This document shows, piece after piece, positions 1 to 6,342 of a stretch of DNA of 6,423 bases (position 1 is its first letter; each line of letters starts with the position of its first letter). The stretch is taken from assembly GCA_958349075.1 (NCBI GenBank), contig CATWBR010000265.1, forward strand, positions 1-6,423, written 5' to 3'. The stretch comes from an uncultured Clostridium sp. Its GTDB lineage: Bacteria; Bacillota; Clostridia; Lachnospirales; Lachnospiraceae. The position numbers were made by a program, and so were the translations under genes. The notes beneath the pieces were generated by a model. It saw only the letters and a program-made list of their open reading frames with translations, was not told the origin of the DNA and ran no database searches.

Positions 1-9
1 TTGCCACTC

Positions 10-70
10 AATAAAGGTATCCGGCCAGACCGGCTATATTTTGCCCTTAGTCTGGCCGGATACCTTTATT
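10..70. terminator. Perfect 21-bp inverted repeat, probable bidirectional terminator
   Basis: Positions 10-30 are the exact reverse complement of 50-70, giving a 21-bp perfect stem with a 19-nt loop (31-49). The core of the stem is GGTATCCGGCCAGAC. Each arm ends in CCTTTATT when read outward. On the plus strand it continues into TTATGCGTTTT, so it has the better U-rich tail for transcripts coming from the left. On the minus strand it lies about 85 nt past the stop codon of the hypothetical gene at 155. The likely role is termination of that gene, of a convergent gene off the left edge, or of both. The stem is longer than most intrinsic terminators, so a dispersed palindromic repeat is an alternative. 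Confidence 0.65.
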
Positions 71-154
71 TTATGCGTTTTCCGCCAATATCATATTAAG
101 TTACGGCTTTCCTGGTTTCATCATTACGTCACGTCCGGCAGCCTGATAAAGTCT

Positions 155-868
155 CTATATCTCGTCCTGATAAATATCGGACGCCAGGGCATGATACTCT
201 TCCAGAGGAATGTTAAACGCCGGTGACTCTTCCACCGCCGCAATAAAAGCCGGGATATCATCGTCAAAGTCATAGGTCCAGAGCGTTTCATTCAGGCTGC
301 CGAGCCTGTCGTCGGCCGGGTAGATGAGATCCAGGTGGATCTGTTCCATATAATCGTACTCTCCGTCCACCTCTATGGTAAACTGTCTTACCATGGAAAG
401 ATAAAACTGCTCCTCTCCCGTTACATCATACACTCCCGTCTCAAAGAGCAGGCTGTCGTCGGAACAGTCAAAACGGAGATGGTTAAATTTTTTAAATACC
501 TCCCAGGCCGTCTTCAGCTCCGGCTCCTTGGGATTGAAACCTGCCTCCTTGAGGGACGCCCTGAGTTTTCCCAGTGCATCGACTGTTTTTAAAAGCGTTT
601 CTTTCTGTTTCTTATTTTTCTGTGAGCTTTCCGCTCCCGGTTTGTGTTCCATGTTCAACCTCCTTATCCCGGCACCGTTTTGCGCCGGCAGACTGCAGTA
701 GTTTTGTCCAACAGATTTCTGAGTCCGCTCTCTCTGTTGCTTTTTAATAAATTCCCTGATTGCGGCGCTGTCGGGCAGGTGCATAATGTGGTGGCGCGTC
801 AGCGGCAGTAAAACAAGTCTGCGAAACTCCTCCACCTTAAGCTTATAATCATTTACCGTATCCGTCAT
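155..868 (-). CDS. Hypothetical protein, 237 aa (or 165 aa from internal start at 652)
   Basis: I do not recognise a family. From the ATG at 868 the protein has 237 residues. That start has a good ribosome binding site (GGAGGA, about 7 nt upstream) and lies about 60 nt downstream of a near-consensus promoter. An in-frame ATG at 652 (residue 73) has an even better site (AAGGAGG, 6-nt spacer) and would give 165 residues. Residues 1-50 are basic and look helical. Residues 51-72 read like translated intergenic sequence. Residues 79-112 are Lys/Glu-rich and helical. The C-terminal half is acidic and aromatic, with motifs such as DGEYDYMEQIHLDLIYP and WTYDFDDDIPAFI. There is no signal peptide and no clear membrane segment, so it is probably cytosolic. 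It is a separate transcription unit from rnf, since a terminator and a promoter lie between them. The reading frame is credible; the function is unknown. Confidence 0.75.
   Translation of the reverse strand: MTDTVNDYKLKVEEFRRLVLLPLTRHHIMHLPDSAAIREFIKKQQRERTQKSVGQNYCSLPAQNGAGIRRLNMEHKPGAESSQKNKKQKETLLKTVDALGKLRASLKEAGFNPKEPELKTAWEVFKKFNHLRFDCSDDSLLFETGVYDVTGEEQFYLSMVRQFTIEVDGEYDYMEQIHLDLIYPADDRLGSLNETLWTYDFDDDIPAFIAAVEESPAFNIPLEEYHALASDIYQDEI
650..688 (-). promoter_or_regulatory. Internal start site with strong RBS and adjacent hairpin
   Basis: On the minus strand a hairpin (669-688, stem CCGGCGC/GTGCCGG with one G-U pair and a 6-nt loop) lies 3 nt before AAGGAGG (665-659). A 6-nt spacer then leads to ATG at 652-650. 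This looks like an ordinary gene start, yet it lies inside an open frame that begins at 868. It may mark the true start of the hypothetical protein, or a second internal initiation point in the same frame. Confidence 0.5.
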
Positions 869-933
869 TTCGTCTTCCTCCGCTCATCGGGTTTTCGGGT
901 GTTGCACGGTTCTTTCCATCATGGTTGTCTTCC

Positions 934-962
934 ATTATAATTCATTCTTTTGCCGCGGTCAA
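934..962 (-). promoter_or_regulatory. SigA-type promoter of the hypothetical gene
   Basis: On the minus strand TTGACC (962-957) is followed after exactly 17 bp by TATAAT (939-934), a one-mismatch match to the housekeeping consensus. Transcription would start near 927, leaving a leader of about 59 nt before the ATG at 868. It lies downstream of the rnf terminator and points at the hypothetical gene, so that gene has its own, probably strong and constitutive, promoter. This favours transcription of the whole frame from 868 rather than only from 652. Confidence 0.8.
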
Positions 963-1098
963 TCATACAGCTATTAGAGCGCAAGCGTTTCCCGCAGGAA
1001 CTTTTTCTTCCCGGATTCCCCGCCCGCGCCAACCCATAAACCGGGACTGAAGACTCATCCCCTCCCCGGCCGCGTTCTCCTTCCTCAATCAGCACAGC

Positions 1099-1127
1099 AA
1101 AAAGCACGCCCCCACAGAGCGTGCTTT
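1099..1127 (-). terminator. Intrinsic terminator of the rnf operon
   Basis: On the minus strand the stem AAAGCACGC (1127-1119) pairs perfectly with GCGTGCTTT (1109-1101) around a 9-nt loop and ends in a run of five T (1103-1099). It begins 55 nt after the rnfB stop codon. The short GC-containing stem plus T-run is a standard Rho-independent terminator and marks rnfB as the last gene of the operon. Confidence 0.88.
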
Positions 1128-1182
1128 CCGCTATTTCCGGCCTTCAATGAAAATGCATCCTGCGTCTTCACCGGCCGCTTTC

Positions 1183-1974
1183 TTATTTAATAATCTTTAC
1201 AGGGCACTTCGCTGCGCACTTGCCGCAGTTGGTGCACTTCTCATAATCGATTACAGCAAGGTTGTTGTCCATATGGATGGCGTCATCCTCGCACTGTTTG
1301 ATACAGAGCGTACAACCGATACAGCCGTTGTCACATTTTGCCTTGACAGCCGGTCCCTTATCGTGGGAATTACACTGTACAAGGTGCTCTGCCTTATACG
1401 GAACAAGTTCAACAAGATGCTGCGGGCATGCGTCCACACATTTACCGCAGGCCACACACTTTTCTTTGTCTACGACTGCGATACCGTCGATCACATGGAT
1501 CGCGTCAAACTGACAGGCGGTTACACAGGAACCGAATCCCATACATCCGTAGGTGCAGGCTTTATCGCCGGAACCCGGAACAACGGCTGCCATCTTACAG
1601 TCTTTGATACCGTAATAGTTATACTGTGATTTTGCCTTGTCACAGGTGCCTTTACATTTTACAAAGGCTACCATCTTCTCACTGCTGCCGGCTTCCACAC
1701 CCATAATGGCTGCGATTTTCTCGGCACAGGGAGCTCCGCCGACCGGGCAGGCATTGATTGGGGCCGTACCTTCGGCGATGGCTTTTGCAAGACCGTCGCA
1801 GCCCGGGAAGCCGCAGCCGCCGCAGTTGTTGCCCGGAAGTTCTTCCCTGACAAGGATTTCTTTCTCGTCTACTTCTACTTTAAATTTCTCGCTGGCAACT
1901 CCGAGGAGCACACCGATGATAATACCGGTGAGACCTACGATAACCGCCGCAATAATAATTCCAGTTATATTCAT
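1183..1974 (-). CDS. rnfB: Rnf complex subunit RnfB, iron-sulfur electron-entry subunit
   Basis: RnfB is the membrane-anchored, cytosol-facing subunit that takes electrons from reduced ferredoxin in the Rnf complex. The 263-residue protein has one N-terminal membrane helix (about 4-27). A 4Fe-4S domain follows, with Cys 51, 54, 59 and 76 (CGGCGFPGC motif). A cysteine-rich middle has C107, C111 and C126. Two ferredoxin-like units come last: C140/C144/C150/C154 with C173/C176/C179/C183, and C214/C218/C221/C224/C228 with C247/C250/C253/C257. I count 26 cysteines in all. The C-terminus is complete and ends just after the last cluster motif. It is the last gene of the operon, 15 nt after rnfA. Its ribosome binding site is an unusual G-run (AAGGGGGG, 9 nt before the ATG) rather than the AGGAGG seen at most of the other genes. 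Family assignment is firm; the exact number of clusters is inferred from cysteine spacing. Confidence 0.97.
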   Translation of the reverse strand: MNITGIIIAAVIVGLTGIIIGVLLGVASEKFKVEVDEKEILVREELPGNNCGGCGFPGCDGLAKAIAEGTAPINACPVGGAPCAEKIAAIMGVEAGSSEKMVAFVKCKGTCDKAKSQYNYYGIKDCKMAAVVPGSGDKACTYGCMGFGSCVTACQFDAIHVIDGIAVVDKEKCVACGKCVDACPQHLVELVPYKAEHLVQCNSHDKGPAVKAKCDNGCIGCTLCIKQCEDDAIHMDNNLAVIDYEKCTNCGKCAAKCPVKIIK

Positions 1975-1989
1975 CCTTCGTTTCCCCCC

Positions 1990-2565
1990 TTAAATTAATC
2001 CGGAAAATCCGAAAAATGCGATTGACATGAGACCGGCGGTAATTAACGTAATCGGGGATCCCTGGAAGTTGTATGGCACGTCATTAAACTCAATTCTCTC
2101 ACGCACACCTGCCAAAAGCACGATTGCAATAGTAAAACCAACTGCGATACCGACGCCGTTGACAACGCTCTCCACGAAGTTGTAGGTTTTCTGTACGTTT
2201 GTTAATGCTACACCGAGAACGGCACAGTTTGTTGTAATCAGAGGAAGGTATACACCGAGCGACTGATACAGGGAAACCATATTTTTCTTAAGGAACATCT
2301 CTACGAACTGTACTAAAGCCGCAATAACCAGGATGAACACGATGGTCTGGAGGTATTCCATACCGAAACGCACCAGAATGTGATCATAGATTAAGCTTGC
2401 CACTGCGGATGCAATCGTAATTACGAAGATTACGGCAGCACCCATGCCTGCTGATGTCTCTACCCTCTTGGATACGCCAAGGAATGGGCAGATACCGAGG
2501 AACTGGCTTAATACAACGTTATTTACCAGGGCTGAGCCGATGGCAATTAATAGTAATTCTTTCAT
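1990..2565 (-). CDS. rnfA: Rnf complex membrane subunit RnfA
   Basis: RnfA is an integral membrane subunit, homologous to RnfE and to NqrE of the Na+-pumping NADH:quinone oxidoreductase. In the family it pairs with RnfE in opposite orientation, and the two together hold an intramembrane iron-sulfur centre thought to pass electrons across the membrane. The 191-residue protein is full length and consists of about six hydrophobic helices. The conserved cysteines are visible at C26 (FLGICPFLG) and C114 (TTNCAVLGVAL), in the two half-repeats. The start ATG has AGGAGG 9 nt upstream, and this site overlaps the rnfE stop (TAGGAGG). The gap to rnfE is 13 nt and to rnfB 15 nt, so translation is probably coupled. 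Nothing is missing or truncated. Confidence 0.97.
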   Translation of the reverse strand: MKELLLIAIGSALVNNVVLSQFLGICPFLGVSKRVETSAGMGAAVIFVITIASAVASLIYDHILVRFGMEYLQTIVFILVIAALVQFVEMFLKKNMVSLYQSLGVYLPLITTNCAVLGVALTNVQKTYNFVESVVNGVGIAVGFTIAIVLLAGVRERIEFNDVPYNFQGSPITLITAGLMSIAFFGFSGLI

Positions 2566-2578
2566 CTATCCATTCCTC

Positions 2579-3409
2579 CTATTCTGTTTTCTCAGGTTCT
2601 TTTGCAGCTTCGGCTTCCGCCTTTGCTTTCGCTTCATCGGCTGCCTTCTTGGCTGCCAGGGCTTTTTCCGCCGCAGCTTTCTTCGCTGCCGCCGCCTTCG
2701 CCGCCTCCTCTGCCGCTTTCTCAGCCAGCGCCAGATGGTTTCCCGCACATGCGTTGCCCGCACAGCTTGCACAGTTGCCGCCGCATGCCAGATTGGACTG
2801 AGGCACGGAACCGTTGGTTGCAGAAGGAGCTTTGAACTTATTCTGGAGCGCTGTCAGGATTGCAAGAACAAAGAACGCACCGGGAGCAAGCACAAAGATC
2901 GAAATGTGGAAATCTTCCGGAATAATCTGTTTGCCGAAGAAAGCTCCGCCGCCCAGGAATTCACGGAAAATACCGATAAGGGTCAGGGCGATGGAAAATC
3001 CAAGACCCATTCCGATTCCGTCGAAAAGAGAGGAAATCGCATCATTCTTGGAAGCATAAGACTCCGCACGGCCAAGGATGATACAGTTTACTACGATTAA
3101 CGGAATGTAGATACCCAGCGATGCGTAGAGGGAAGGCACATATCCCTGCATCAAAAGCTGGACTACGGTTACAAGGCTGGCTACGATAACGATGAATGCC
3201 GGAATACGCACGCGATCCGGAATAATCTTACGCAGCGCCGCAATAATTAAGTTTGAAAATACAAGAACGGCTGTTGTGGAAAGTCCCATGCCCAGACCGT
3301 TTACGGCAGAAGTTGTAACTGCCAGGGTCGGACACATACCTAACATTAACACGAAGGTTGGGTTTTCTTTAATAATACCGTTTGTAATACGTTCTGTATA
3401 TTTGTTCAT
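2579..3409 (-). CDS. rnfE: Rnf complex membrane subunit RnfE with long Cys/Ala-Lys-rich tail
   Basis: RnfE is the membrane partner of RnfA (homologue of NqrD). I chose the ATG at 3409 (276 aa) because AGGAGG lies 8 nt upstream. The in-frame GTG at 3418 is part of that ribosome binding site. Numbered from this ATG, the conserved iron-sulfur cysteines are C26 (LGMCPTLAV) and C109 (VVNCIILGRAE), and about six membrane helices end near residue 189. RnfE proteins are usually about 200-235 residues. This one continues with a tail of about 85 residues. It contains C209, C213, C216 and C221 (ACGGNCASCAGNAC), then about 50 residues almost wholly Ala, Lys and Glu, which predicts a long charged helix. 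In the family the C-terminus faces the cytosol, so the tail may touch RnfB or RnfC. The tail's function is unknown. The frame is clean to the stop, which overlaps the rnfA ribosome binding site. Confidence 0.96.
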   Translation of the reverse strand: MNKYTERITNGIIKENPTFVLMLGMCPTLAVTTSAVNGLGMGLSTTAVLVFSNLIIAALRKIIPDRVRIPAFIVIVASLVTVVQLLMQGYVPSLYASLGIYIPLIVVNCIILGRAESYASKNDAISSLFDGIGMGLGFSIALTLIGIFREFLGGGAFFGKQIIPEDFHISIFVLAPGAFFVLAILTALQNKFKAPSATNGSVPQSNLACGGNCASCAGNACAGNHLALAEKAAEEAAKAAAAKKAAAEKALAAKKAADEAKAKAEAEAAKEPEKTE

Positions 3410-3424
3410 ATTTCCCACCTCCTG

Positions 3425-4033
3425 TTAGTCTATGAAATTCTGTTTGCAGTACAGGGCTGCATTTACCGCATTGGTTACTGCCTTGGACGTAATGGTCGCG
3501 CCGCTGATGGCATTGATCTCAGCATCGCCGGCATTGCCGCCCTTCACAACGGTAAGCTCCGTAGCGGTTTTACCGTCATACTGGGTTCTGAACGCGTCTT
3601 CCTTTGCCTTAAGGCCCAGGCCGGGCGTATCGCTGATTTCGCGGAAACCGATGGCGGTAATGCTTCCGTCTTCCTTGATGCCGACGGAGATGGCTACTTT
3701 TCCGCCGTAGCTGTCATTGGAATAGGAATTGACTACATATCCGAGGTCACTGCCCGCGTCGTCCTTTGCCACCATAACGGTCTCAACTCCGACACCGCCG
3801 AAGGCTGTTGTCTGGAGCTGTTTATTGCATTCTTCCAGATTGATTTCACTTGACTCCTCAAAGGAGGAAGCCTCCGGGAACACACCTCTGTAAGTCTTGT
3901 TGTTTGCTTCAATTGTGGCCTTTTCGATCGGGCCTTTTGTCACTTCATATACGCCTCCCAGCGCAATACCGGAAATCAGGGTGATTGCAAAAAGGATAAA
4001 GGCGTCTTTCATAAATCCGGATTTAGCTGCCAT
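3425..4033 (-). CDS. rnfG: Rnf complex subunit RnfG, covalent FMN protein
   Basis: RnfG (homologue of NqrC) is anchored by one N-terminal helix and exposes an FMN-binding domain on the outer face of the membrane, where it relays electrons between the other Rnf subunits. The 202-residue protein has a membrane segment at about 9-27. It also has the conserved SDTPGLG motif (134-140) and the flavinylation motif SGAT at 177-180 (context ISGATITSKAVTNAV). T180 is the expected site of the phosphoester-linked FMN, attached by an ApbE-type flavin transferase that is not encoded in this window. The gene overlaps rnfD by one base (TAATG), and a GGGAGG ribosome binding site lies inside the end of rnfD, which points to coupled translation. 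rnfE follows after 15 nt. Length and motifs are normal. Confidence 0.97.
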   Translation of the reverse strand: MAAKSGFMKDAFILFAITLISGIALGGVYEVTKGPIEKATIEANNKTYRGVFPEASSFEESSEINLEECNKQLQTTAFGGVGVETVMVAKDDAGSDLGYVVNSYSNDSYGGKVAISVGIKEDGSITAIGFREISDTPGLGLKAKEDAFRTQYDGKTATELTVVKGGNAGDAEINAISGATITSKAVTNAVNAALYCKQNFID

Positions 4034-4968
4034 TATTTCTTACCTCCCTTTTTTCCAAATGCAGTCGGAAGGGTGAACTTCTCAATTAACGGAACCAGGA
4101 TGTTGCAGAAGATAATCGCATAGGAAACACCCTCTGCAGAGCCGCCGAAGATACGGAAGAGGCCTGTCAGAAGTCCCAGGGCGATACCGAATACATATTG
4201 TCCCTTTGGTGTAATCGGGCTTGTTACATAATCCGTTGCCATGAAGAAGGCACCGAAAATCAAACCGCCGCCGCATACATGGGCCAGAATGTAGCTTACA
4301 TCAAATCCGCTGTAGATAGCGGCAAAAATTGCAACCGTTGCGATATATGTAAGCGGGATACGCAGTGTGATAACCTTTCTAAATACCAGATAAGCAGCGC
4401 CGATTAACAGTGCAATCACAGAAACCTCACCAATGGTTCCCGGGATACGTCCGATAAACATAGCCGTTACATCCACCTGCTCTCCTGCTTTTAACATAGC
4501 CATTGGAGTTGCACTGGCTACGGCATCGGAGAAAGGCTCGGTAAATGTGGTCATCTTGCCTGCGAATGAAATAAGCAGGAAACATCTTGCCGCCAAAGCC
4601 GGGTTCATCCAGTTCTGGCCAAGACCGCCGTACATCTGTTTTACAATGATGATGGCGAATACACCGCCCAGGCACGGCATCCAGATCGGAATCTGCGGAG
4701 GCATGTTGAGCGCGAGGATCATACCGGTAACAACGGCGCTGCCGTCATAAACGGTAATCGGTTTTTTCATCAGTTTCTCAAAAATATATTCGGAAAGTAC
4801 GCAGGATACCACTGTAGCAATCAGTACCAGAAGTGCGTGCATACCGAACTGCCATACACCGTAAATAGATGCGGGAAGCATTGCAATTGCCACGTCAAAC
4901 ATGATTGCCTGGGTGGAATGTTTACTTCTTACATGAGGTGATGACGATACGTTAAATAATTTTCCCAT
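4033..4968 (-). CDS. rnfD: Rnf complex membrane subunit RnfD, covalent FMN site
   Basis: RnfD (homologue of NqrB) is a polytopic membrane subunit that carries a covalent FMN and is thought to form part of the ion path. The 311-residue protein has many hydrophobic segments. It shows the family blocks YDGSAVVTGMILALNMP (about 74-90), QNWMNPALAARCFLL (118-132) and FIGRIPGTIGEVSVIALLIG (171-190). The likely flavinylation motif is ASATP (151-155), making T154 the expected FMN-bearing threonine. The start has AGGAGGTG upstream, and its first bases form the rnfC stop codon (TAGGAGG). The gap to rnfC is 13 nt, and the stop overlaps the rnfG start by one base. The protein ends in a Lys/Gly-rich tail (GKKGGKK), as expected for a cytosolic end. 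The choice of Na+ or H+ cannot be read from the sequence by eye. Confidence 0.97.
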   Translation of the reverse strand: MGKLFNVSSSPHVRSKHSTQAIMFDVAIAMLPASIYGVWQFGMHALLVLIATVVSCVLSEYIFEKLMKKPITVYDGSAVVTGMILALNMPPQIPIWMPCLGGVFAIIIVKQMYGGLGQNWMNPALAARCFLLISFAGKMTTFTEPFSDAVASATPMAMLKAGEQVDVTAMFIGRIPGTIGEVSVIALLIGAAYLVFRKVITLRIPLTYIATVAIFAAIYSGFDVSYILAHVCGGGLIFGAFFMATDYVTSPITPKGQYVFGIALGLLTGLFRIFGGSAEGVSYAIIFCNILVPLIEKFTLPTAFGKKGGKK

Positions 4969-4981
4969 TTCTTCACACCTC

Positions 4982-6307
4982 CTACTTTCTGCGGCTGGCC
5001 GCCACTGCCTTACGCAGCTCTTTGAATGCCTGTGTCAGCGGTCTCTTGGCCGGGCAGGTATATGCACAGCAGCCGCATTCCACACATTCCATACCATTCA
5101 GCTTCTGGAATTTCTCCATGTCATGGCGCTCTGCGGCGTCCATCATCATCTGCGGCACAAGGTGTTCGGGACATACGTCCACACACTTGCCGCACCGGAT
5201 ACACGGAGTCGGTTCCATCGCTGCAACCTGGTCTTTTGTGAATGTAGTCAGTGCTGAAGATGTCTTGGCCACCGGGAAGTTAAGGCTGAATAAAGCCTGG
5301 CCCATCATAGGCCCGCCGGAAATCATCTTCTCTGGTTCTTCCTTAAATCCGCCTGCGGCTTCTTTAAGTCTGTTGTAATTCGTTCCAAGCCTCACCTCAA
5401 AGTTCTGAGGATTCGCTACGGCATCTCCTGTTACCGTGATAATCTTACGCATCAGCGGCGTAGAATTGCATACTGCATTATAAATAGCAGCCACAGTGTC
5501 AATGTTGTCAACAACACAGCCTGCGTCTGCCGGCAGCATGGAAGAATTGATCTCTCTTCCGGTAACGGCATAAATCAGGGTACGCTCACCGCCCTGCGGA
5601 TACTTGGTAAGCAGCGGACATACCTCAATTCTCGGCTCGTCCTTTACCATCTCCGTCAGTTTCTTGATCGCTTCCGGTTTGTTATTCTCAATGCCGATGA
5701 TTCCCTTTGCATTGTCAAATAACTGGAGGATGACTTTCAGTCCGCCGATAATCTGCTCCGGACGCTCCATCATCACACGGTAGTCGCTTGTAAGGTAAGG
5801 CTCACACTCCGCGCCGTTCACAATTACGTGATCGATGGCAGCCTCATCCTTCGGCGTCAGCTTCACATGGGTTGGAAAACCGGCTCCGCCTAAGCCGACA
5901 ATACCGGCTTCTTTAATGATATTTCTGATTTCTTCCTTAGAAAGCTTTGTGTAATCCCTCTTGTTACCAAAACCCTCAATCGCATTCTCTTCCCCATCGT
6001 TCTCTACGATGATAGACTGTACCATTGCACCATTCGCTACCAGTCTCGGTTCGATCCCCTTTACCGTACCGGAAACAGAACTTAAAACATTGGCGGAAAT
6101 GAAACCTCCGGCTTCTGCAATAATCTGGCCTTTCAGTACCTGGTCACCTTTGGCAACCAGCGGTTTTGCAGGAGCGCCAATGTGCTGGGACAGCGGATAT
6201 ACCATCTCTTCGCCCTTTTCAGGAGCGATTACCTGGATCGGTTTATCCTCAGACAGTTCTTTTCCCTCATAAGGATGAATGCCGCCTATAAATGTAGCCA
6301 AACCCAT
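4982..6307 (-). CDS. rnfC: Rnf complex subunit RnfC, NAD(H)-binding iron-sulfur flavoprotein
   Basis: RnfC is the peripheral cytosolic subunit where NAD+ is reduced (or NADH oxidised). It resembles the NADH-binding NuoF subunit of complex I. From the ATG at 6307 it has 441 residues. A TTG codon lies immediately before it, but the ATG is better placed behind AGAGGG (8-nt spacer). The N-terminus has the typical FIGGIHPYEGKE motif. A barrel-sandwich (biotinyl-like) domain follows at about 35-90. Next come the nucleotide/flavin-binding glycine-rich loop GLGGAGFPTH (138-147), NGAECEPYLTSD (164-175) and KYPQGGERTLIYAVTGRE (235-252). Two 4Fe-4S motifs close the protein, with C369/C372/C375/C379 and C408/C411/C414/C418. 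It is the first gene of the operon, preceded by a leader of about 100 nt with direct repeats. It is complete, with no anomaly. Confidence 0.97.
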   Translation of the reverse strand: MGLATFIGGIHPYEGKELSEDKPIQVIAPEKGEEMVYPLSQHIGAPAKPLVAKGDQVLKGQIIAEAGGFISANVLSSVSGTVKGIEPRLVANGAMVQSIIVENDGEENAIEGFGNKRDYTKLSKEEIRNIIKEAGIVGLGGAGFPTHVKLTPKDEAAIDHVIVNGAECEPYLTSDYRVMMERPEQIIGGLKVILQLFDNAKGIIGIENNKPEAIKKLTEMVKDEPRIEVCPLLTKYPQGGERTLIYAVTGREINSSMLPADAGCVVDNIDTVAAIYNAVCNSTPLMRKIITVTGDAVANPQNFEVRLGTNYNRLKEAAGGFKEEPEKMISGGPMMGQALFSLNFPVAKTSSALTTFTKDQVAAMEPTPCIRCGKCVDVCPEHLVPQMMMDAAERHDMEKFQKLNGMECVECGCCAYTCPAKRPLTQAFKELRKAVAASRRK

Positions 6308-6342
6308 CAAATAAACCCTCTTTCTCTAGTTAGATTTTCTCT

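Larger units (their letters stand above)
869..1182. other. Intergenic region between rnfB and the hypothetical gene
   Basis: This 314-bp gap holds the rnf terminator (1099-1127) and the promoter of the next gene (934-962). Between them (963-1098) I see no gene, repeat or RNA element I can support. A 62-codon open frame on the minus strand (1107-919) overlaps both the terminator and the promoter, and I treat it as chance. Confidence 0.7.

Noticed and set aside
919..1107. 62-codon open frame on the minus strand between rnfB and the hypothetical gene
   Set aside because: It begins inside the rnf terminator and runs through the next gene's promoter; no good ribosome binding site and low-complexity Gly/Arg/Ser content.
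1147..1629. 160-codon open frame on the plus strand
   Set aside because: It lies wholly antisense to the rnfB coding region apart from its first bases, has no convincing ribosome binding site, and mirrors the codon pattern of rnfB.
2579..2740. Frameshift or assembly error producing the low-complexity RnfE tail
   Set aside because: The frame stays open from the conserved core through the tail to a stop that overlaps the rnfA ribosome binding site, the normal junction pattern in this operon.
2444..3100. 218-codon open frame on the plus strand
   Set aside because: It is antisense to rnfA and rnfE; its Phe/Arg/Leu-rich composition comes from the reverse of the Ala/Lys-rich RnfE tail.
3410..3418. 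Upstream GTG start for rnfE
   Set aside because: The GTG is part of the AGGAGGTG ribosome binding site; the ATG at 3409 has correct spacing.
6308..6310. TTG start for rnfC
   Set aside because: The following ATG at 6307 is stronger and correctly spaced from AGAGGG.
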